A stretch of DNA of 64,000 nt, from contig JBFWUF010000006.1 in assembly GCA_050247435.1 (NCBI GenBank), forward strand, positions 1-64,000, written 5' to 3'. A model generated the notes under the pieces. That model saw nothing but the letters and a program-made list of their open reading frames with translations, did no database searches and was not told the DNA's origin. This document shows positions 39,428-52,809 of the stretch, piece by piece. The first letter of the stretch is position 1. Each line of letters opens with the position of its first letter. Origin of the DNA: JAJVID01 sp050247435 (GTDB lineage: Bacteria; Acidobacteriota; Blastocatellia; RBC074). The translations under genes and the position numbers were made by a program.

Positions 39428-41038
39428 TTACTGCTGCTTCGCCTGCGCTACGGAGTCGTCAATCACGACTTCGACGCGGCGGTTCATCTGGCGTCCGGCA
39501 GCCGTGTCGTTGGTCGCAATCGGCTTGGTCTTGCCGAAGCCTTGCACGGCTTTGATGCGTTCAGCCTTGACGCCCGCGCTCGTCAGGTAATCGTTCACCG
39601 ATTGGGCGCGGCTTTGCGAAAGCTTGTTGTTCAATTCGTCAGACCCGACCGAATCGGTGTGGCCTTCGATTTCGAGCATCAACTGGCCCGGATACGCCAG
39701 CAGGATTCCGGCCAGCTTGCTCAGCTTCTCGCGGGCGGTGGATTTGAGCGTGGCCTTGCCAGTGTCGAAGAGAACGTCGCCCAGATTGACGATGAACCCG
39801 CGCGTCTCGCGTTTCGTGTCCAGAATCTCCGAAAGCGAGACGTAGAGTTTTTGCAACGCGGCGTCGCGTTCGCGCTTGGCCTCTTCGGCGGCCTGTTTGG
39901 CGCGTTCGGTTTCGGCGCGCGCGCGTTCGGTTTCAGCACGAGCGGCGTCTTCGCGGGTCTTGGCGTCGGCTTTGGCGCGTTCGGCGGCAAGGCGCTGGGC
40001 TTCGGCTTCACGTCCGGCCTGTTCGCGGCGGGCGCGTTCCTCGGCGGCGGCGCGTTCAGCCTTCTCGGCGTCGGCCTTCGCCGTTTCAGCTCTGGCTTTA
40101 GCCAACTCAGCCTCAGCGCGCGCGCGATCCGCTTCGAGCTTGACCCGCTCGGCTTCAGCCTTCGCCGCTTCGGCCTGCGCGCGGGCCTCTTCAAGCCTTC
40201 GCAACCGCTCCTGACGCTCGTTTTCGATGCGGGCCTGGTCTTCGCGTTCAATCGCCAGATCGCGCGCGACCTGCGACAGCCGCATCACGTCGCGGGCCGG
40301 ACCGCTGAACTTATTTTCGTCTTTCAAATTGCGAGGCCAGATTTGTTCCAGCGTCTGCAATTTCTCTTCGGCCTGCCGCCATTCCTCGCGTGCAAATTCC
40401 TTGGCGCCCGCGCGGCGCGCGATGTCCATCGAGCGGCGCGCGCCGAGCACCAGCCGCGGCGTGGTGTAATCGGCCTTCAAGACTGAATCTTCGCGCGTTT
40501 CGTAAAAATTGCCTTTGTCGGCGCGGTATTCGGCCTGTGTCGTCTGGACGCCGGCAGTCGTGTTTTTCGGCAGCGTCGTTTCGGCGACCAGTTTCTGCGA
40601 AGGCATCTTGACCGCGCTGTGCGGCTCGGCGGTGATGATCACGCCGAAGGTCTGCGCGATGGTTTGCGCCTGGATATCGGCCGTGTAACCGCTGGGCAAC
40701 TCGTTCAGATTCTCGGCCTGCCCTTCGGGCGTGATCGCCCAGACGACGAATGTCGTGTAAAACGGGCCGAAAGTTTGCGGGCTATCCAGGTTTTGCACTT
40801 TCAGGCGGATGCGCGCGTTGTTCTTCTTGTATTCAACCTCAACTCGGCCAAGCACGCGCGGGGCCAGCGAAGTCCCGGTCAGGTTGACCGATGTCTTTTT
40901 GTTTTCGACGTAGCGGACGGCCAGGGTCTCGCGTTTGATGTAAGGCAGGTCTTTTTCATCGCCTGATTGCGCAAACGCGGGGGCCGCGAATGCGGACAGC
41001 AGCGCCGCGCAAGCGAGTATTAATCCCAATCTTTTCAT
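39428..41038 (-). CDS. OmpA-family envelope protein with long Ala/Glu/Arg coiled coil
   Basis: 536 aa. GGAGGA 6 nt before the ATG; signal peptide MKRLGLILACAALLSAFAAPAFA. Residues about 30-220 form a beta-rich N-terminal domain. About 240-405 is an Ala/Glu/Arg/Lys-rich coiled coil with many AEAERAKA-like heptads. About 410-525 is an OmpA peptidoglycan-binding domain (LFDTGKATLKSTAREKL, IEGHTDSVGSDELNNKLSQSRAQSVNDYL, NRRVEVVI). Probably anchors the outer membrane or an envelope structure to the wall. Monocistronic, with a terminator at 39363. Confidence 0.93.
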   Translation of the reverse strand: MKRLGLILACAALLSAFAAPAFAQSGDEKDLPYIKRETLAVRYVENKKTSVNLTGTSLAPRVLGRVEVEYKKNNARIRLKVQNLDSPQTFGPFYTTFVVWAITPEGQAENLNELPSGYTADIQAQTIAQTFGVIITAEPHSAVKMPSQKLVAETTLPKNTTAGVQTTQAEYRADKGNFYETREDSVLKADYTTPRLVLGARRSMDIARRAGAKEFAREEWRQAEEKLQTLEQIWPRNLKDENKFSGPARDVMRLSQVARDLAIEREDQARIENERQERLRRLEEARAQAEAAKAEAERVKLEADRARAEAELAKARAETAKADAEKAERAAAEERARREQAGREAEAQRLAAERAKADAKTREDAARAETERARAETERAKQAAEEAKRERDAALQKLYVSLSEILDTKRETRGFIVNLGDVLFDTGKATLKSTAREKLSKLAGILLAYPGQLMLEIEGHTDSVGSDELNNKLSQSRAQSVNDYLTSAGVKAERIKAVQGFGKTKPIATNDTAAGRQMNRRVEVVIDDSVAQAKQQ

Positions 41039-41223
41039 CTATCTTCCTCCGTTCGGCTTTTGTGAGTGTTGTTCAAAGGAATTTCTTTGCAGCTTTGTGT
41101 GAAATTCAGGGTTGAGCATCAGTTGTATCCCGCGAATTTGAATATATGCGTGGGGAAAACGCGGAAAGTATGTCATGGAAATTAGAGTACCGGAAGCGGA
41201 GCCATCCGGGTTTTTAACCCCGA

Positions 41224-41252
41224 TTGTCAGACCCAGCCGCGTTCGCTAGAAT
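41224..41252 (+). promoter_or_regulatory. Putative uvrA promoter
   Basis: TTGTCA (41224-41229), 17-bp spacer, TAGAAT (41247-41252), about 90 nt before the uvrA start, in the 302-bp region divergent to the OmpA-family gene. No LexA-like palindrome is seen near it. Confidence 0.5.
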
Positions 41253-41340
41253 CGCAGTTTCGCACTTAATACAATTTTCAGCTTGAGATCACCATGTGTT
41301 CCCTGCGCGATTCGCGGCGCAATTATTAGCGGAGAGGTTA

Positions 41341-44226
41341 ATGTCAGATTTCGATAACATCGTGGTGCGCGGCGCGCGCGTCAACAACCTCAAGAACATT
41401 TCATTCACGATCCCTGTAAATTCGCTCACCGTCGTGACCGGCGTCAGCGGCTCCGGCAAATCTTCGCTGGCCTTCGACACCATCTACGCCGAAGGCCAGC
41501 GGCGTTATGTCGAATCGCTTTCGGCTTACGCGCGGCAGTTTCTGGAGCGGATGGACAAGCCCGATGTTGACGAAGTGATCGGCATCTGTCCGGCCATCGC
41601 CATCAACCAGAAAAACTCGACGCGCAATCCGCGTTCGACTGTCGCCACGCAAACCGAGATTTACGATTACCTGCGGCTGCTTTACGCGCGCGTCGGCGTG
41701 ACCGTCTGCCGGCGGTGCGGTTCAACGGTCAAACGCGACACGCCGGAATCAATCGCCGATGTGGTGATGGCTTTGCCCGAAGGGACGCGTTTTTACGCGC
41801 TCTTCCCGGCGTCGGCGGGCGCGGTTGCCGGCGAAAATGGCGATCCTGTCGAAGCGGCCACTGCGAAAACCGGCGCGAAACCTAAAAAGACGCGCTCGAA
41901 AAAATCCGCCGCCAGCGCGATCAACGTCAAAGCCCATCTGATGAGTTTGATGGGGCGCGGCTTCACGCGGCTTTACGACGCGGCGAAGAACGAAACCATC
42001 GAATTGGAAACGCCCGACAGTTACGCGGGAAAAGATTTCAACAACGTTTATGTGCTGGTTGATCGCCTTTCGGTTCGGCCCGATTCGCGCAGCCGCCTGG
42101 TTGATTCTCTCGAAATCTGTTTCCGCGAAGGCCACGGCCAATCCATGATACAAACTGTGGGGATCCAAACCGCAGGCGACGATCCTCAACTGCTTTCGTT
42201 TTCAGAAAAGTTTGAATGCAAAAATTGCGGCCTCGGTTACGTGCGGCCCGAACCGGGTCTGTTCAGCTTCAACAACCCGTTCGGCGCGTGCCCGACGTGT
42301 CAGGGCTTCGGCAACACCATCGGGCTGGACATGAATTTGGTCATCCCGAACCGCGAGTTGACGCTGGACGAAGGCGCCATTGAGCCGTTCACCAAGCCGC
42401 AATTTGAATGGTGGCGCGGCGAGCTGAAGAAGTTCGCCAAGCGCGAAGGCATCCCGTTGAACAAGCCTTTCGCCGCGCTGGCCGTCGAGCAGCAGCGCGC
42501 GGTGATCGAAGGCCAGAACGGCTTCGAGGGTGTCAAAGGTCTTTTCGATTGGCTGGAGACGAAAAAGTACAAGCTGCACGTGCGCGTGATGCTGTCGAAA
42601 TATCGCGGCTACACGAAATGCCCCGATTGCAAAGGCGGGCGGCTGCGCGCCGAAGCCCGCGATGTTTTCGTCGGCGGAAAGACCCTGCCCGAAGTCACTG
42701 GCCTCTCGATCAAGGACGCCGCGAAGTTTTTCAACGATCTCGGCTTGACCGAAGAGCAGACCGCGATTGCCGACCGGCTGCTGGCCGAGATTCGCTCGCG
42801 TCTGAAATTCCTGCTCGATGTCGGATTGGATTACCTGACGCTGGATCGCCTGGCTTCGACGCTGTCCGGGGGCGAAGCGCAGCGGATTCAACTCGCCACG
42901 CATCTCGGCTCATCGCTCGTTGGAGCGCTCTACGTGCTGGACGAGCCGAGCATCGGCTTGCACCCACGCGACAGCGAGCGGTTGATCGGTTTGCTGAAAA
43001 ACCTGCGCGACATCGGCAACACTGTTTTGGTCGTCGAACACGAAGCCGGGATGATGCGCTCCGCCGATCACGTGATTGACATCGGCCCTGGCGCGGGCGA
43101 ACTGGGCGGCGAGGTGGTTTACGAAGGCGATTTTGAAGGTTTGTTGAAAGACGAGTCGTCGCTGACCGGAAAGTATCTGCGCGGCGAAGCCCAGATCAAA
43201 ACGCCGAAAGAGCATCGCGCGGGCGGCAAGCATCAAATCCTGTTGCGCGGCGCGCGCGAACACAACCTGAAAAATATTGAGGTGAAGATTCCGCTCGGAA
43301 CCTTCGTCTGCATCACCGGCGTTTCAGGCTCCGGCAAATCAACGCTGGTTCACGATTGCCTGTTTGCCGGGTTGAAATATCAGCGAGGCGACGCGCAGGG
43401 CCAGGTCGGAGAATTCGCGAGCCTGGAGGGCGGCAAGTTCCTTGACGACATCATCCTCGTTGATCAGTCGCCGATTGGCCGCACGCCGCGATCAAACCCT
43501 GTCACCTACATCAAAGTCTACGACGCGATTCGCGAGGCCTTCGCTGGAACGCGCGAGGCTCAGGCGCACGGTTACAACGCCAGCCACTTCTCGTTCAACG
43601 TGCCCGGCGGACGCTGCGACGTGTGCGAAGGCGACGGCACGGTCACCGTCGAGATGCAGTTTCTGGCCGATGTCGAGCTGGTTTGCGAGGAATGCAACGG
43701 CACGCGGTTTAAATCATCGGTGCTCGACATCAAGTATCGCGGCAGGAACATCCACGAAGTTTTGAACATGACCGTGCGCGAGGCGATGGCGTTTTTCGCG
43801 CACAGCAACCGCATCGCTGGCAAGCTGAAAGTTCTGGACGATGTCGGGCTGGGTTATCTGCGGCTGGGCCAATCGGCGACGACTCTGTCAGGCGGCGAGG
43901 CGCAGCGCGTCAAGCTGGCGTCGTATCTGGCCAAAAGCTCCGGCGATCACACGCTCTACATTTTTGACGAGCCAACCACCGGGCTGCATTTCGACGACAT
44001 CAACAAACTGCTCTCGTCGTTCCGGCGATTGCTGGACGCGGGCGCGTCGCTCGTCGTGATCGAACACAACCTGGACGTGATCAAGAACGCCGATTGGATT
44101 ATTGATCTGGGGCCGGAAGGCGGTGACCAGGGCGGACAGGTGATCGCCGTCGGAACGCCTGAAGAGATCGTGAACGTCGAGGCGTCGCACACGGGAAGAT
44201 TTTTGAAGGCGCATCTGGAATCGTGA
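41341..44226 (+). CDS. uvrA: Excinuclease ABC subunit A
   Basis: 961 aa. Damage-recognition ATPase of nucleotide excision repair. Two ABC modules: Walker A GVSGSGKSS at 34-42 and GVSGSGKST at about 660-668; LSGGEAQR signatures in both halves; VLDEPSIGLHPRD and IFDEPTTGLHFDD Walker B regions. Zinc sites: C759/C762 and C782/C785 (CDVCEG...CEECNG), plus an earlier CKNC...CPTC module. Start at ATG 41341 with GGAGAGG upstream; longer starts lack support. Length and motifs are those of standard UvrA rather than a truncated UvrA2. Confidence 0.97.
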   Translation: MSDFDNIVVRGARVNNLKNISFTIPVNSLTVVTGVSGSGKSSLAFDTIYAEGQRRYVESLSAYARQFLERMDKPDVDEVIGICPAIAINQKNSTRNPRSTVATQTEIYDYLRLLYARVGVTVCRRCGSTVKRDTPESIADVVMALPEGTRFYALFPASAGAVAGENGDPVEAATAKTGAKPKKTRSKKSAASAINVKAHLMSLMGRGFTRLYDAAKNETIELETPDSYAGKDFNNVYVLVDRLSVRPDSRSRLVDSLEICFREGHGQSMIQTVGIQTAGDDPQLLSFSEKFECKNCGLGYVRPEPGLFSFNNPFGACPTCQGFGNTIGLDMNLVIPNRELTLDEGAIEPFTKPQFEWWRGELKKFAKREGIPLNKPFAALAVEQQRAVIEGQNGFEGVKGLFDWLETKKYKLHVRVMLSKYRGYTKCPDCKGGRLRAEARDVFVGGKTLPEVTGLSIKDAAKFFNDLGLTEEQTAIADRLLAEIRSRLKFLLDVGLDYLTLDRLASTLSGGEAQRIQLATHLGSSLVGALYVLDEPSIGLHPRDSERLIGLLKNLRDIGNTVLVVEHEAGMMRSADHVIDIGPGAGELGGEVVYEGDFEGLLKDESSLTGKYLRGEAQIKTPKEHRAGGKHQILLRGAREHNLKNIEVKIPLGTFVCITGVSGSGKSTLVHDCLFAGLKYQRGDAQGQVGEFASLEGGKFLDDIILVDQSPIGRTPRSNPVTYIKVYDAIREAFAGTREAQAHGYNASHFSFNVPGGRCDVCEGDGTVTVEMQFLADVELVCEECNGTRFKSSVLDIKYRGRNIHEVLNMTVREAMAFFAHSNRIAGKLKVLDDVGLGYLRLGQSATTLSGGEAQRVKLASYLAKSSGDHTLYIFDEPTTGLHFDDINKLLSSFRRLLDAGASLVVIEHNLDVIKNADWIIDLGPEGGDQGGQVIAVGTPEEIVNVEASHTGRFLKAHLES

Positions 44227-44241
44227 TCTCAAATCCGGGAA

Positions 44242-44372
44242 CACCTCGGCCACAGGGGCGCGGAGACACAGAGACCGAAGAACGAAGAGAAGCGATTGCG
44301 GTTAACGGCGCACTCGCTCTCCGTCCAACTCACTCTCCGACTCTGCGCCTCCGCGCCCCTGTGGCCGAGGTG
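44242..44372. repeat. Large inverted repeat CACCTCGGCCACAGGGGCG
   Basis: 24-nt perfect arms (44242-44265 and 44349-44372), extended to 32 nt with two mismatches by an ACACAGAG / CTCTGCGC part. Centre of 67 nt. Sits 15 nt past the uvrA stop. Related to the element at 31616-31740 through the shared CGCAGAG core. Confidence 0.75.
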
Positions 44373-44399
44373 AAGCTAAGCCTTCAAGAAAATGTTTGA

Positions 44400-44504
44400 G
44401 CCACGAATGAGCGCCAATGAACACGAATTTCTTTCTTGATTTTGATGAGCGTTTTGTTTGTCTTCTACTGTCGCTATTCGTGAATATTCGTGTTCATTCG
44501 TGGC
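44400..44504. repeat. Inverted repeat GCCACGAATGARC...
   Basis: Arms of about 29 nt (44400-44428 and 44476-44504), GCCACGAATG... and ...CATTCGTGGC, imperfect inside, built from repeated CACGAAT units. Lies beside the previous repeat; together they fill the 309-bp gap between convergent uvrA and the TonB-C gene. Confidence 0.65.
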
Positions 44505-44535
44505 CAGTATTCTTTTTCTTGAAATCCGAACATCG

Positions 44536-45666
44536 TCAATAGAGAGCGAAGTTGAATTCGAGCGTTCCGCTAACGCTCACCGGTCTTCCGTCTTTGACTG
44601 CGGGTTGGAATCGAATGCGCCGCGCGGCTTCAATCGCGTTCTCGGTCAATCCGAAGGGAAGGCCGCGCACCGTTCGGATGTTGCGGAGGCGGCCGTCGGC
44701 GCCAAAAACTACACTCAGCATGACCGAGCCTTGAATCTTGTGCTGGCGCGCTTCCTCGGTGTATCTGGCCTTTTCGCTGTAAAGAATCGTCGGCTTCAGA
44801 TTCGGAGATTGCTGATACACGCCGTCGCTGTCGCCTGTGTAAGGCCTGCTGCCAAGCCTGTTCTTGTCACCGCCGCGATTTCCTTTTTCGCCCGGCCCGT
44901 AACCATCTCCGTTGCCGGGGCCGACTCCGGGGCCTTTGCCATTACCGAGCGACTGAATATTCTCCTGGCCGTTAGGCATTCCGTACTGTTCGCTGATTCG
45001 ACGCCGAAAGGCTTCGTCGGCATTGATCGTCTCCGGCGCAATCAGCGCCGCGTTCAGTTTTGGCGGTTTTAGATCGGGAGGATTGATTTGCGGGTGCAAC
45101 GATGGCGGCGGCATTTCGCCTTTGATCGCGGGCGCGTTGTCGTTTCGCCCGCCTCCGCCCCGCGCGCGTTCAGGCTTTGGGCGCTCGGCGCTGCCGCCGA
45201 GAAATCCCGCTCCTGGCTTGGTCACATCTTTCACGGGTTCGGCCTTCCTGGGAACTGCCGGTACAATCAGTGTGACTTCGCAGCCGGGACATTCATCAAC
45301 CGAGGCGTCAGCTATCCGCTCTGGCTTGAACATGCCGGTTAGTATCACTATCAGCATAACCGACGCGTAAGCGATCACCGCCGTGGCGAGGCCAGCCTGC
45401 AACAGCCTTTTTCGATTGCGCGTGCTGCCTTCGCCGCGCAGCAATCCTTTCAAAAAAGCGCGCGGATTGGACATCAGTTCGCCAACCGCGCCGGCCAACT
45501 CGCGCTTCAACCTGCTAAGGAGCGACTCGCTCTCGATCAGGAAATGGAAATCATCCTGCTGTTGCACTCGCGCGCGCAGATCGTATTTTTCGAGCGGCGA
45601 CGCGTCCTTCGGGCAATACGTGAATCCGTCAGCAAAGCTCTGGCCACACTTCGGGCATACTTTCAT
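44536..45666 (-). CDS. Zinc-ribbon / TonB C-terminal domain protein
   Basis: 376 aa. N-terminal zinc-ribbon-like CPKCGQ...YCPKD (C4, C7, C18; the fourth ligand is not obvious), a cytoplasmic basic stretch, one membrane segment (about 88-112, LATAVIAYASVMLIVILTG), a Pro/Gly/Asn-rich periplasmic linker, and a TonB C-terminal domain (about 290-376; ARQHKIQGSVMLSVVFGADGRL, AARRIRFQPA, TLEFNF). It may act as a TonB-like energy coupler or a partner-binding envelope protein. No ExbB/ExbD or receptor is nearby. Confidence 0.85.
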   Translation of the reverse strand: MKVCPKCGQSFADGFTYCPKDASPLEKYDLRARVQQQDDFHFLIESESLLSRLKRELAGAVGELMSNPRAFLKGLLRGEGSTRNRKRLLQAGLATAVIAYASVMLIVILTGMFKPERIADASVDECPGCEVTLIVPAVPRKAEPVKDVTKPGAGFLGGSAERPKPERARGGGGRNDNAPAIKGEMPPPSLHPQINPPDLKPPKLNAALIAPETINADEAFRRRISEQYGMPNGQENIQSLGNGKGPGVGPGNGDGYGPGEKGNRGGDKNRLGSRPYTGDSDGVYQQSPNLKPTILYSEKARYTEEARQHKIQGSVMLSVVFGADGRLRNIRTVRGLPFGLTENAIEAARRIRFQPAVKDGRPVSVSGTLEFNFALY

Positions 45667-45825
45667 AAGATTCTCTCCTGAATTGTGAAATGGACACAGG
45701 TTCCGGGCGGCGGGATCTCGCCCGTGCTAATTGATACCGGTGAATTGTGAGTTGGCGACTGTTGAACGGGAGGCTGAGATAGTCTTGCAACCCCGTGAGA
45801 AAATTTTGGATTCCGCTGGTGAGAT

Positions 45826-46578
45826 TTATCCGCGCTTCGGCTTTCGTTTGGATTTCTGCGACAGACGCGTCACGAACTCGGCGTGCTCTTTGCTCTTCAA
45901 TCCTCGTTGCAGTTCCGACAGAACCTTTTTCATATCGCCGCTGAGCAGCGCTTTGACGTTCAACCGCAAGCCGGGGAAGACCGAGCTTTCGATCACGCCT
46001 TTGTCGTTGGGCCGAACGCGGGCGTACTTTTTGCCGCGCAGGCGGAACCAGTCAAGCGCGCCGTCTTCAGTTCGCCAGACGACGTATTCGCGGACGCCGT
46101 TGCGCTCGTAGGCGCGGAGCTTGTCGTGCAGATCGTAATCAGCCGTGCTGCCAGAAACTTCCACGATCAGCTCCGGCGCGCCTTCGATGTAGTTGTCTTC
46201 ATCTATGCGCGCCCGCCCGCCTGCGGCTTCAGTGATGAAGAGCACGGCGTCTGGCTGCGGATCATTGATCTCGTCAAGGCGCACGGTGGCGTTGTCGCTG
46301 AAGTCGGTCAGCGGGGTAGACGCGTAGTAGGTTCCAACCCAGGTTGTGACTATTCCGTTCGGCTTTCCGTGCTCAAGGTGGCGGACAGGGGAGGGCATAT
46401 AAACTACTCCTTCGATCAATTCAGCCTTTTTCACATTCGACATCGCGTCGTAACGCCGCTCGAACTCTTCGCGCGTCAGCCGGGCGCCTTGTTCAAGGCG
46501 AGGCGGCTTGATCAGGCGCAAATGATCGGACGGGCGTCCTTTTCGTATCTCATCAATCGCAGCTTCCGGTAATGCCAT
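45826..46578 (-). CDS. Uma2-family (DUF820) putative endonuclease
   Basis: 250 aa from ATG 46578 with AAGGAGG 7 nt upstream. The PD-(D/E)XK-like core of Uma2 proteins is visible: ELIEGVVYMPSPVRHLEHGK, PQPDAVLFI, ELIVEVSGSTADYDLHDKLRAYERNGVREYVVW. The Asp in PDAVL and Glu in LIVEV are likely metal ligands. A basic tail (SQKSKRKPKRG) is added. Uma2 proteins are common and often in many copies; their biological role is unsettled. Confidence 0.88.
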   Translation of the reverse strand: MALPEAAIDEIRKGRPSDHLRLIKPPRLEQGARLTREEFERRYDAMSNVKKAELIEGVVYMPSPVRHLEHGKPNGIVTTWVGTYYASTPLTDFSDNATVRLDEINDPQPDAVLFITEAAGGRARIDEDNYIEGAPELIVEVSGSTADYDLHDKLRAYERNGVREYVVWRTEDGALDWFRLRGKKYARVRPNDKGVIESSVFPGLRLNVKALLSGDMKKVLSELQRGLKSKEHAEFVTRLSQKSKRKPKRG

Positions 46579-46690
46579 ATTTGCCCTCCTTAGTTTTCTT
46601 CGGTGAATTGGATTATAGTTTCGCGCCGTAGTTTCCACCAACGAATACGTTGATCAACAGTTCCACACTCGATTTCAAAAGAGGATCGCT

Positions 46691-50428
<3,738 letters not shown>

Positions 50429-50450
50429 ACACTGACGACGATTTTTTTCC

Positions 50451-52013
50451 ATGCAATCAAACAAGATCGAAACCTCTCCACAAGCGACAGACCGTCGCAC
50501 AACCATCACGCTCGTCGGCATCGCGCTCGGCATTTTCATGGCCGCGCTTGAAAGCACGATTGTCGGCACGGCGATGCCGACGGTCGTCGCTTCGCTCGGC
50601 GGCATCGAACTCTACTCCTGGGTAGCCGTCGCTTACATTTTGACTTCGACGATTATGACCCCGATCTGGGGCAAGATGGCTGATCTGATCGGGCGGCGTC
50701 CGGCTTTTTTCGGCGGGCTGGGATTGTTCCTGATCGGCTCGGCGCTGTCGGGCGCGGCGCATTCGATGGGTCAGTTGATCGCCTTTCGGGCGTTGCAGGG
50801 GCTGGGCGCCGGAGCTTTGTTCCCCGTCGGAATGACCATCACCGCCGATCTGCTCCCGCTGGAAAAAAGATCGAAGACGATTGCCCTGTTCAGCGGGACG
50901 TGGGGCCTGGCCAGTCTATTCGGCCCGCAGGCCGGAGGTTACCTGACCGAATATCTGTCGTGGCGATGGGTCTTTTACATCAACCTGCCGTTCGGATTGA
51001 TCGCGGGCGCGATGGTCTGGGCAGCTTACACCGAACGCAACGAACGCCATCCTGAGATCAAACTCGATTACGCGGGCACGGCCACGATTGCTGCGGCGTT
51101 GACGTTGTTGTTGCTGGCCGTCGAAAAAGGCGGGGACCTGGGCGCGGCGTTTACTGTCATCAGTCTGATCGTCTGCGCCGCGCTAGCCGCTCTCTTCATC
51201 CGCATCGAACGCCGCAGCCCGGAACCGCTCATCCCGCTCGATCTGTTTCACAACCGCGTGGTGGTCGTCGCGGCGGTGAACGGATTGTTCGCCGGGATGA
51301 TGCTGTTCGGCTCGATGATCTACCTGCCGCTGTTCGTGCAGGCCGTGATCGGGACGACGGCGACGCAGGCCGGAGAAGTCCTGACGCCATACATTCTGGC
51401 CTGGGTCGTCGCGGCGATTGCCGGCGGGCGATTGATGCTGCGCTTCGGTTACCGGCCCGTCGTGCTGGGCGGGATGTTGTTGATGCTCGCCGGTTCCCTG
51501 CTGCTCGCGCGCGTTGATGAGAACACGACGCGGCTTTATCTGACATTCGCCGTGATGCCGATTGGGATGGGCGGCGGCTTGACGCTGGCCAGTTTGATGA
51601 TCGGCGCGCAACATTCAGCGCCGCGCGCGCGGCTGGGCGTGGTGACTTCGACCGTGCAATTCGCGCGCAGCATCGGGGCGGCGCTCGGAGTAGGCGCGAT
51701 GGGCGCGACGATGTCCTGGCGATTGTCGCGCGAACTTGCGCGCGGCACGGGAGAACTGGCCAATCTCGCCTCTCATCACAGCGACATCACCGCGCTGGTG
51801 CGGCAGGCTACTCGCGCCGCGCTCTCGCCCGCATCGGCGGCTTTCCTGCAACGAGCGCTGGCCACATCGCTCCGCACGGCGTTCGTTGTGGGACTGGCCG
51901 CCGTGGCCGTGGCCGCCGTGGCCGCGTTGCTCATCCCCGCCGGACGAGCGCACGAACTAATTCATCCCGAACATCATCAGGACGAGATGGCTTCAGCCGT
52001 GTCCGAGCTTTGA
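50451..52013 (+). CDS. MFS drug efflux transporter, DHA2 (EmrB/QacA) type
   Basis: 520 aa with about 14 membrane segments. Motif A is GKMADLIGRRPAFF; motif C-like GTWGLASLFGPQAGG; SWRWVFYINLPFG is typical of the 14-TM DHA2 family, which exports drugs or other small molecules by proton antiport. Begins 22 nt after the fusion peptidase, so it may share its transcript. Substrate unknown. Confidence 0.93.
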   Translation: MQSNKIETSPQATDRRTTITLVGIALGIFMAALESTIVGTAMPTVVASLGGIELYSWVAVAYILTSTIMTPIWGKMADLIGRRPAFFGGLGLFLIGSALSGAAHSMGQLIAFRALQGLGAGALFPVGMTITADLLPLEKRSKTIALFSGTWGLASLFGPQAGGYLTEYLSWRWVFYINLPFGLIAGAMVWAAYTERNERHPEIKLDYAGTATIAAALTLLLLAVEKGGDLGAAFTVISLIVCAALAALFIRIERRSPEPLIPLDLFHNRVVVVAAVNGLFAGMMLFGSMIYLPLFVQAVIGTTATQAGEVLTPYILAWVVAAIAGGRLMLRFGYRPVVLGGMLLMLAGSLLLARVDENTTRLYLTFAVMPIGMGGGLTLASLMIGAQHSAPRARLGVVTSTVQFARSIGAALGVGAMGATMSWRLSRELARGTGELANLASHHSDITALVRQATRAALSPASAAFLQRALATSLRTAFVVGLAAVAVAAVAALLIPAGRAHELIHPEHHQDEMASAVSEL

Positions 52014-52164
52014 TCGGCGGCTGATAGGTCAGAATGATCGCTGGAATAGACGGAAATTGTTTGGCCATCGCCATCTTTTCTCCGAACCGTCCAACTCAAT
52101 GCTTCGTTATTCTCGGCGCGATTCCAATCAATCTTTCAACCAACGTTCAACCAAGGAGAAAACC

Positions 52165-52560
52165 ATGAAAACCAGAACCGGCGCGGCGCTGATGATCGCC
52201 GCAATTCTCTGCCTGTGCGCTTCAATCGCCTCGGCGCAAACCAAACCTGACCTGAGCGGCACGTGGAAAATGAATCCGGAGAAGAGCAAATTCGCCAATG
52301 GCGGCCCCGACGGCCTCCTGATCAAAATAGATCACAAGGAGCCGGCGCTGACCGAAGCCTGGTCCATCTCTACTCCAAACGGCGAGCGGTCGTTTGAGGC
52401 CAAATACACTACCGACGGCAAAGAGACCGAGCAGGAGGTCATGGGCCGGACGGCGATGACCAGCGCCAAATGGGAGGGCGCCGCGCTGGTCATCGAATTT
52501 AAATCGGATGGCCGCGTCTTCAACGTAAGATCACTCTATCAGCCGACGGCAAAACGATAA
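52165..52560 (+). CDS. Secreted lipocalin-like small protein with late frameshift
   Basis: 131 aa as read. AAGGAG before ATG 52165 and signal peptide MKTRTGAALMIAAILCLCASIASA. The mature start DLSGTWKMNPEKSKF is a small beta-barrel signature frequent in Acidobacteriota. After about residue 120 another frame continues plausibly as ITLSADGKTITKVVTQLGG...VIFDKQ to a stop at 52631. A one-base change near 52525 therefore seems to have replaced the last 36 or so residues with NVRSLYQPTAKR. Real mutation or sequencing error cannot be told apart here. Confidence 0.7.
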   Translation: MKTRTGAALMIAAILCLCASIASAQTKPDLSGTWKMNPEKSKFANGGPDGLLIKIDHKEPALTEAWSISTPNGERSFEAKYTTDGKETEQEVMGRTAMTSAKWEGAALVIEFKSDGRVFNVRSLYQPTAKR

Positions 52561-52638
52561 CCAAAGTGGTCACTCAATTAGGAGGTGATGGCGGACAAGC
52601 GGAAGATACGGTGATCTTCGATAAGCAGTAGATGGCGG

Positions 52639-52669
52639 AGGTGGGGCAATTTGCCAAATTGCCTCACCT
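52639..52669. repeat. Palindrome of the GTGGGGCAA family
   Basis: Arms AGGTGGGGCAATTTG and CAAATTGCCTCACCT (15 nt, one mismatch) around a single C. Same outer bases and same one-base C centre as 6084-6110, with a different inner core. Confidence 0.75.
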
Positions 52670-52809
52670 TTACTTACGCGCCTCTGCATTCAAATTGAAG
52701 AGAGTCTGACAACTTCCAATCCCCTGTTTCTTTTCCAAGCGCTCCGCACATCTACTCTCAATTACCGAAAAAAACTTCGCCTTCTCAGCCGGTTTCCCCA
52801 CCCAAAATC

